DNA of 18,405 bases from the NCBI GenBank assembly GCA_044238735.1, contig JBIICS010000049.1, forward strand, positions 1-18,405, read 5' to 3'. Positions within the stretch are counted from its first letter, which is position 1; each line of letters starts with the position of its first letter. Below the pieces are notes generated by a model. It was not told where the DNA came from, did no database searches, and saw only the letters and a program-made list of their open reading frames with translations. This DNA is from JBIICS01 sp044238735. GTDB lineage: Bacteria > Bacteroidota > Bacteroidia > UBA4408. The position numbers were made by a program, and so were the translations under genes. Below are positions 14,601 to 18,405 of this stretch, piece by piece.

Positions 14601-16833
14601 CAGAATATGGAATACAGCCATAACCGACTCTTTATTGGCCCTTAATTACAACAAACTATTGGGAGCCAACACTAATAACCTAATTTTAAGTTACCACCTT
14701 GCCGATAATACAATTAGTTCTATACAGGATTCTTCTGGAAACCAAAATAATGGCTTTGGAGATGGTGGTATAGGTTTGGTTGGGCCTTCGGCACTTACTT
14801 ATAACATTACACCAAATCAGGGATTATTGAGTACGGAAGGTGGAATCTTTAAGTTTAATCCTAAGGTTTCGACCAATTATTCTATTGAGGCTACTAACGA
14901 ATTTGGATGTAATTTCATAGACTCCTTGTTTATTTTTGTGCCCGCAATTCAAATTAGCGATAATGCTTTATCTTATTGCGATGGTTCATCAGTTACCATC
15001 ACACTAGACTCTGCTGTAGCCCCAACCTGGTCGCCAACAAACGGCCTAAATATCATAAATAAAGATTCCGTTATAATTTTTAGTAATGTTAATCAGGTAT
15101 ATACTGTAACGGATATTTTACACAACTGCAACGTAAAAGACAGTATTGAAATTAATGTTAATTCAATACCTGTTGTAAATGTTTTTGATGTTACCGTATG
15201 TAAAGACTCTAAAATATTTATGGAAGGCTTTTCATCATTACCTGGTTTGTGGTCGCCAACCATTGGCCTATCGGATAGTACTAGTGCTTCGGTTTTGGTT
15301 ACCGGTGTTACTTCAGGCTCTTATCAATTTATTTCAACCGATCCCAATACAGGTTGTTCAGGAACAGGCAACATGTTTGTTACCGTAAATCCTCTTCCAT
15401 TTGCCGAAGTAGGGAGTGATACAGGACTGTGTGAAAATCTTAGTTTAACCTTAAATGCCACACCTGTATTAGGGAATGAATTTGTTTGGTCATCAACAGA
15501 TCCAAACTTCAATCAATTTTTAGACACTATAATTAATATTTCTGCCGCTAACTACTCCTACTACCTAACCGTTACAGGTAAAACTACCGGCTGTATAAAT
15601 TACGACACCATAAATGTTACGCTCAATGTTACCGATCGTGTAAATATTATTGAAGACAGTATTGCTATTTGTTCCGGATCTTTATATACAATGGCTACTA
15701 CGGGCGCTTCAACGTTTTCCTGGTTTCCGCCAAATGGCCTTTCATCAATTACAAGCAACGCTCCTGTAGTTACAGCCCAAAATACTACCTGGTATTATCT
15801 TTTAGCAAGCGATGTAAATGGATGTCATAGTTCTGACAGTATATATGTTAGAGCACAATCATTACCTGCCATAAAAGGAACTGTTAAGTATGATTCGCTG
15901 GGCACTGAGGTGAATTTAAATAAAGGGGAGCTATTGATTTTTTATGGAGATACGGTTGGCGCTCTAGACACCTTGCTAACTATTCCTGTATTTAACGGAG
16001 CTTACTTTAAAGACAGCTTGCCGGCCGGTCTTATAGCGCTTCTATCAACAGCAGATAGCGCCGTTTATTATCCTAATGTGCCCTCCATTTATTATGGAGG
16101 CACTGATAACTGGAATAACGTTCAGGCAGTTGCCGCAAATTGTGAAGACACCCTTAATCTAAATATAGTTCACACTTATATTAATCCGAATTTCCTAAAT
16201 GGTACCGCAACCATAGACGGTTTTCTGGTAGAAGGAATACCGTTTGGCAGACCTGGTGAACCAATAAGAGGAATAGACATTATATTAGAAGACAATCCGG
16301 GCGGAAACAATCAGGCGTTTAGAAAAACAGATACAACCGGCTATTTTGCATTCCAAAATGTTCCAAATGGTCGTTATCAGATTCGTATCAATATTCCGGG
16401 CAGGGTTCAGGATAGTGTTAATTATACCTTTAATGTTAACACCGATGGCGGAATAGTTTATGATTCTACTGTAGTTTTTTATTTTAATGATACTCTTATT
16501 TTTATCAGAGATACCACCTTTATGGATACTTTAAATGTAGATCCTACATCAATAAAATCGATTTCATCTACAAGCAAAGCACCAGAATTTAACGTTTTCC
16601 CTAATCCATCTAGCGGTTTATTTACACTTCAATCTCTCGAAAGTAAATCTTCTTTAGATGAGATTGTAATATACGACTTACAAGGAAAGTTATTAAGCAG
16701 AAGAAAGAACATCGGCTTATTAAATAATCAAATAACAATAGATCTTCGTAACTTCCAGCTTGCTAAGGGAACTTACTATCTCCAATTAAAATACAATGAT
16801 AATCATCAATTAATTCCAATTATCATTGATTAG
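11611..16833 (+). CDS. Large multidomain T9SS-secreted surface protein
   Basis: The product is 1740 residues with a signal peptide (1-20, ending NPLFSQ). Residues 21-290 look like a beta-propeller-type reporter region with W-containing blades (GIHWQAI, GTNWQIV, LNTWSVL). Residues 292-530 hold about five GloVer-type repeats of the pattern LYGxTxxGGxxxxGxLYxFD. Residues 745-840 and 1110-1415 contain several Ig-like modules starting with a C-x-G/D-x-S/T-L pattern (ICEGETLTL, LCSGDTLTA, YCDGSSVTI, LCENLSLTL, ICSGSLYTM). A LamG/concanavalin-like domain lies at about 844-1015 (LNGIDGYL, YTLEIWVKP, NQWSHLAI, GFINGVK). Residues 1420-1630 include a carboxypeptidase-regulatory or SdrD B-like domain (TDTTGYFAFQNVPNGRYQI). 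The end is a type A sorting domain (FNVFPNPSSGLFTL ... LAKGTYYLQL), cleaved on export. Probable role: surface adhesion or display. No catalytic domain is seen. Confidence 0.93.
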   Translation: MKSILFTLIFLCVVNPLFSQDLWKNLPPSELGNIQNSYNSSIIFKGYLYAAGANKISNTPVLRRTPNGGPANWENIPFSFGWRINALTTASLNGTDYLFALTDSSTNNGESSAVIRSTDGIHWQAISRYGNGVFDNYDAKIIIPFKGSGTADSLYVVYNNSYGVRVYRTSIDNSDTSNWTLVADIGQLFRGNSESSMYGTAKDAFVWQNKLYILLDGTLVYTDNGTNWQIVRSVEPYYSLGNFSTAIAYNNGIFIGINQYSGALLIKSNDLNTWSVLDNTAKPISNFSDSAANPTGTFVEINNKLYGASRFGGTFNSGAIYEFDKSNSKISTLKSLNPSTGEIASSGLISDNNGNLYGLTQTGGLYEYGTLYSYSLAQDTLQVLYHFNGSDGASPTGDLVLIGNTIYGTTQQGGLNNLGVFFKFNISTQTFTKLFDFDQGISGSNPRGGLTYDGISKIFGVSPSGGEFGFGILYSFDIVNSTFNKLFDFNNNFGSYPIYTPVFGSDGHLYGITDDNSNYTSTIYRYDTLSATMSFAAELNPGSIGKSPTSKMFLNPANNKFYFGVGFSYGNYTGNIIEFDPALQTSSIVFSNKDYSGTNCKSIHWDGNDLIAIYSDGGIGNRGAISRYTPGLPNPLPGFENGKINEINNLEVINGTLYLSTYGNTCGIQPRLSENTFSNCDDILLILKTNTGDLFSESGNIIGPKFPGRSYTMSLIGNHLYAFGNGYYESGIIRLCTTGNPPEINFAPNSSICEGETLTLDAGNPGSTYVWSSSETSQQITANNNGLYSVFITSPQGCFGYGETFVSNRFKPDSLLLSVSSSSKLCSGDTLTASYTSNEPFPNRVRLNGIDGYLATPNLSNFVNDESYTLEIWVKPLGPGVVVTEYDQFNSRGFWNNNQLEIAANGDVYASTKGLNAIIIGNIPFNQWSHLAIRYNIQDSTLNGFINGVKSATNTRGLRDKVFGYPYYSALNYWFGRGDSIYTLNNNKHFSGRMANIRIWNTAITDSLLALNYNKLLGANTNNLILSYHLADNTISSIQDSSGNQNNGFGDGGIGLVGPSALTYNITPNQGLLSTEGGIFKFNPKVSTNYSIEATNEFGCNFIDSLFIFVPAIQISDNALSYCDGSSVTITLDSAVAPTWSPTNGLNIINKDSVIIFSNVNQVYTVTDILHNCNVKDSIEINVNSIPVVNVFDVTVCKDSKIFMEGFSSLPGLWSPTIGLSDSTSASVLVTGVTSGSYQFISTDPNTGCSGTGNMFVTVNPLPFAEVGSDTGLCENLSLTLNATPVLGNEFVWSSTDPNFNQFLDTIINISAANYSYYLTVTGKTTGCINYDTINVTLNVTDRVNIIEDSIAICSGSLYTMATTGASTFSWFPPNGLSSITSNAPVVTAQNTTWYYLLASDVNGCHSSDSIYVRAQSLPAIKGTVKYDSLGTEVNLNKGELLIFYGDTVGALDTLLTIPVFNGAYFKDSLPAGLIALLSTADSAVYYPNVPSIYYGGTDNWNNVQAVAANCEDTLNLNIVHTYINPNFLNGTATIDGFLVEGIPFGRPGEPIRGIDIILEDNPGGNNQAFRKTDTTGYFAFQNVPNGRYQIRINIPGRVQDSVNYTFNVNTDGGIVYDSTVVFYFNDTLIFIRDTTFMDTLNVDPTSIKSISSTSKAPEFNVFPNPSSGLFTLQSLESKSSLDEIVIYDLQGKLLSRRKNIGLLNNQITIDLRNFQLAKGTYYLQLKYNDNHQLIPIIID

Positions 16834-16853
16834 TCATTTATTCCATTTAATTT

Positions 16854-16878
16854 AAAAAGGCGCTAAGGCGCCTTTTTT
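16854..16878 (+). terminator. Rho-independent terminator after the T9SS protein gene
   Basis: AAAAAGGCGC pairs with GCGCCTTTTT around TAAG, with the GC core at 16859-16863 and 16868-16872, followed by T residues. The A-tract on the left arm lets it act on both strands, which would also serve the convergent gene ending at 17108. Confidence 0.88.
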
Positions 16879-16940
16879 ATTTTATCAAACTTCTGCGGTT
16901 CAGATTTTAATTTAAACCCAAATATTAAATAGTAAAATGA

Positions 16941-17063
16941 TTACTAGATGCCGAAGGCAAGGTAACCCGCAAAAGTGATTTGTCCAATGGGCACCTTGAT
17001 AAGCACCTATTAATACAAATTCAATTTATTTTTACCTGCCTTAAAAAAATTAAACCTCATTAA
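16941..17063 (+). pseudogene. Possible relic of a T9SS sorting domain or other coding fragment
   Basis: In the gap between convergent genes, a frame opening right after a TGA reads LLDAEGKVTRKSDLSNGHLDK and ends at TAA 17061-17063. The first 20 residues resemble part of a C-terminal sorting domain (D-A-x-G-K-x-x-R ... L-S-x-G-x-L-D), after which the match decays. The stretch 16945-17008 is richer in GC than its flanks. It has no start codon. An alternative is a structured RNA: AAGGT/ACCTT and CCC/GGG (16959-16997) can pair. The rest of the gap shows nothing identifiable. Confidence 0.2.
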
Positions 17064-17107
17064 TAAAGAATATTTTAAGAAATGGGGGATTTTAAGTAGA
17101 GAATAAA

Positions 17108-18283
17108 TTATCTGGGGAATTTTGAAGTGCGCATTACACCAGGCTCAAATAAATCTTGCTGAGATCTGGCTTGTTTAAAGCGCTTTTCTTTTTTCTTTTT
17201 AGACTCGGGCCGAGCGGATAAAGCATCAGCAACGGCCGTCCTGCTGTAATTATACTGCGGCTTTTTACTAAATCGAGAAGCAATTTTATTTTTTGTTCTT
17301 ACGGCTTCATTCCCTTTAACAGTTAAACTGGAACCATCTGAAGTACTTACATTGTTTTTATATACATTTCCTTTCTTAAACCAACTGGCAATAATTCTTT
17401 TTTCCTTAACCGGTTTATTTCCTTTTACCGAAAAAGAAGCTCCCTCCACCCCACTAAAGTTCTCCTTATACACATTACCCTTCTTAAACATGCTGGCTAT
17501 AACTCGCTTAGTTCGCATGGGCTTATTTCCACTAACGGTTAACGAAGAACCATCCACCCCGCTAAAGTTCTCCTTATACACATTGCCCTTCCTAAACAAA
17601 CTGGCTATAACTCGCTTAGTTCGCATGGGCTTATTTCCACTAACTGAAAAATTGGAGCCTTCCACCCCGCTAAAATTTTCCTTGTAAACATTACCCTTTT
17701 TAAACAAACTGGCTATTATTCGTTTAGAACGCATGGGCTTATTTCCACTTACCGAAAAAGCAGAACCCTCTACTCCCCCATAATTTTCTTTATACACCGT
17801 TCCTTTTTTAAATAAACTAGCCAACACCCTTTTACTTCTCATGGGTTTATTGCCTTTAACTGTTCCTCCGCCTCCTTCAACCGATCCGGCATTATTGCGA
17901 TATATATTTTTACCTGATAATTTAGAAAGTAACGGCCGATTCGTTCTTAACTCTTTTTGTCCGCTTCCGCTCAATAATAGACTCTTTCCTCCTTTTTTAT
18001 TACCACTCCCAAAACCAATCGAAGGCCCTTCCAGGGCTCTACTTTTATTAGACTTAAGCTTCACCGACAATAAGTTATCGCCTTTTGATTTTTTAACCTT
18101 ACTTAGCTTAAGTGTTAAGTTCTTATTCCCTCTATTTTTAGTAACTTGGCCAATAGAAAGGTGTGTAGGGCATTTTATGGCCTGCTGAGATTTTACCCAA
18201 AGCGGAAATGTTAGCAATAAAAGATATAGAGTTAACCGCAACACTTTTTTAAATATTACTAAATTTAATAAAAATGATTTCAA
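17108..18283 (-). CDS. Basic repeat protein, probably secreted, with five 36-residue tandem repeats; function unknown
   Basis: The frame is 391 codons from TTG 18283; GTG at 18242-18244 (378 codons) is the other plausible start. It contains no ATG before residue 148. A hydrophobic segment (LRLTLYLLLLTFPLWVKSQQ) at residues 15-34 looks like a signal peptide. Residues 45-140 are a Lys/Ser/Gly-rich region. Residues 144-323 are five complete 36-residue repeats of the form GNKPMR-[ST]-KR-[IV]-IAS-x-F-KKGNVYKENFSGVEGS-x-[FL]-[ST]-V, with partial copies before and after. The tail is strongly basic (ESKKKKEKRFKQ). There is a single Cys and a large positive net charge. I do not recognise the family; there is no T9SS sorting domain. 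Binding of a polyanion is an inference from charge. It lies almost back to back with the NYN-domain gene and ends convergent with the T9SS protein gene. Confidence 0.75.
   Translation of the reverse strand: MKSFLLNLVIFKKVLRLTLYLLLLTFPLWVKSQQAIKCPTHLSIGQVTKNRGNKNLTLKLSKVKKSKGDNLLSVKLKSNKSRALEGPSIGFGSGNKKGGKSLLLSGSGQKELRTNRPLLSKLSGKNIYRNNAGSVEGGGGTVKGNKPMRSKRVLASLFKKGTVYKENYGGVEGSAFSVSGNKPMRSKRIIASLFKKGNVYKENFSGVEGSNFSVSGNKPMRTKRVIASLFRKGNVYKENFSGVDGSSLTVSGNKPMRTKRVIASMFKKGNVYKENFSGVEGASFSVKGNKPVKEKRIIASWFKKGNVYKNNVSTSDGSSLTVKGNEAVRTKNKIASRFSKKPQYNYSRTAVADALSARPESKKKKEKRFKQARSQQDLFEPGVMRTSKFPR
17315..17854 (-). repeat. Five tandem 108-bp coding repeats
   Basis: Five in-frame 108-base units encode residues 144-323 of the basic repeat protein. 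Long blocks are nearly identical between neighbours: for example the plus-strand string CTTAGTTCGCATGGGCTTAT occurs at 17498-17517 and again 108 bases later. The middle three units are most alike and the outer ones more diverged, as expected of internal duplication by unequal crossing-over. Confidence 0.9.
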
Positions 18284-18405
18284 TTAGCCAGAGTGTAGCC
18301 ATTTTAATCGATGGCAATAATATCGAAATAAGTATACATAATATGGTTGGTAGTAAAAATGCCATGCTTAATTTTGATATACTTATTCCAAAACTTTTAG
18401 ATAAC
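18274..18405 (+). CDS. NYN-domain (LabA/DUF88-like) protein, N-terminal part
   Basis: Forty-four codons from the ATG at 18274 run off the right edge without a stop. They encode a short lead and then VAILIDGNNIEISI, the first strand and acidic motif of NYN/PIN-like nuclease domains (family pattern V-A-x-x-I-D-x-x-N), with Asp13 as the first metal-binding acid. Such proteins are predicted or shown metal-dependent RNases. A TAAATTTA box at 18260-18267 (seven of eight to the -7 consensus) precedes the ATG. The gene is divergent from the basic repeat gene, whose possible starts at 18283 or 18244 overlap it or leave only 29 bases between them. The remainder of the protein cannot be seen. Confidence 0.7.
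   Translation, partial: MISISQSVAILIDGNNIEISIHNMVGSKNAMLNFDILIPKLLDN

Noticed and set aside
17352..17687. Plus-strand open frame with a regular repeat
   Set aside because: It is the antisense of the 108-bp coding repeats. The signal peptide and basic repeat pattern make sense only on the minus strand.
17315..17854. Regularly spaced repeats that might suggest a CRISPR array
   Set aside because: The period is exactly 108 bases, in frame, with no unique spacers and no cas genes; these are protein-coding tandem repeats.
17841..18188. Plus-strand Pro/Leu-rich open frame
   Set aside because: It is the antisense of the Lys/Ser/Gly-rich N-terminal part of the basic repeat protein.

Overview
This 18.4 kb window looks like chromosomal DNA of a member of the Bacteroidota. 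The signs are low GC, AT-rich spacers, promoter elements of the TAnnTTTG type, a very large secreted protein with a C-terminal sorting domain for the type IX secretion system (T9SS), and bacterial kynurenine-pathway genes. No plasmid, phage or integrase functions are visible. The genus cannot be told from the sequence alone.

Layout. (1) Positions 1-3308, minus strand: an ECF sigma factor, a membrane-anchored anti-sigma-like protein, a secreted CsgG/TolB-like protein and a small secreted protein, packed with gaps of 1, 68 and 2 bases. The small protein ends at an in-frame TAA, yet the same frame stays open to the window edge, so the last gene is probably broken. (2) Positions 3451-6505, plus strand: 3-hydroxyanthranilate 3,4-dioxygenase, a four-helix-bundle (S23-type) protein with a terminator, ACMSD (aminocarboxymuconate-semialdehyde decarboxylase), and a 4,5-DOPA-dioxygenase-like LigB enzyme. 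The first and third enzymes are consecutive steps of tryptophan/kynurenine breakdown. (3) Positions 6506-6924: a gene-free stretch with GC-rich interspersed palindromic repeats. (4) Positions 6925-7795: a sirtuin deacylase lacking the zinc knuckle, then tRNA-Val(UAC) with a textbook Bacteroidota promoter and a terminator. (5) Positions 7983-10766, minus strand: a cytoplasmic hybrid histidine kinase (GAF-HisKA-HATPase-REC-HPt) followed three bases later by a divergent YrdC/Sua5-fold protein. (6) Positions 11080-16878, plus strand: a small membrane protein with a basic tail, then a 1740-residue T9SS cargo protein with a terminator. (7) Positions 17108-18405: a basic, probably secreted protein built on five 36-residue tandem repeats (minus strand), and the start of a divergent NYN-domain nuclease running off the right edge.

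The best candidates for something not yet described are the 36-residue repeat protein, which has no ATG start and sits almost back to back with the NYN gene; the coupling of a hybrid kinase to a degenerate YrdC protein; and the sigma/anti-sigma/CsgG-like cluster with its interrupted final gene. Nothing here forms a recognisable defence system or CRISPR array.
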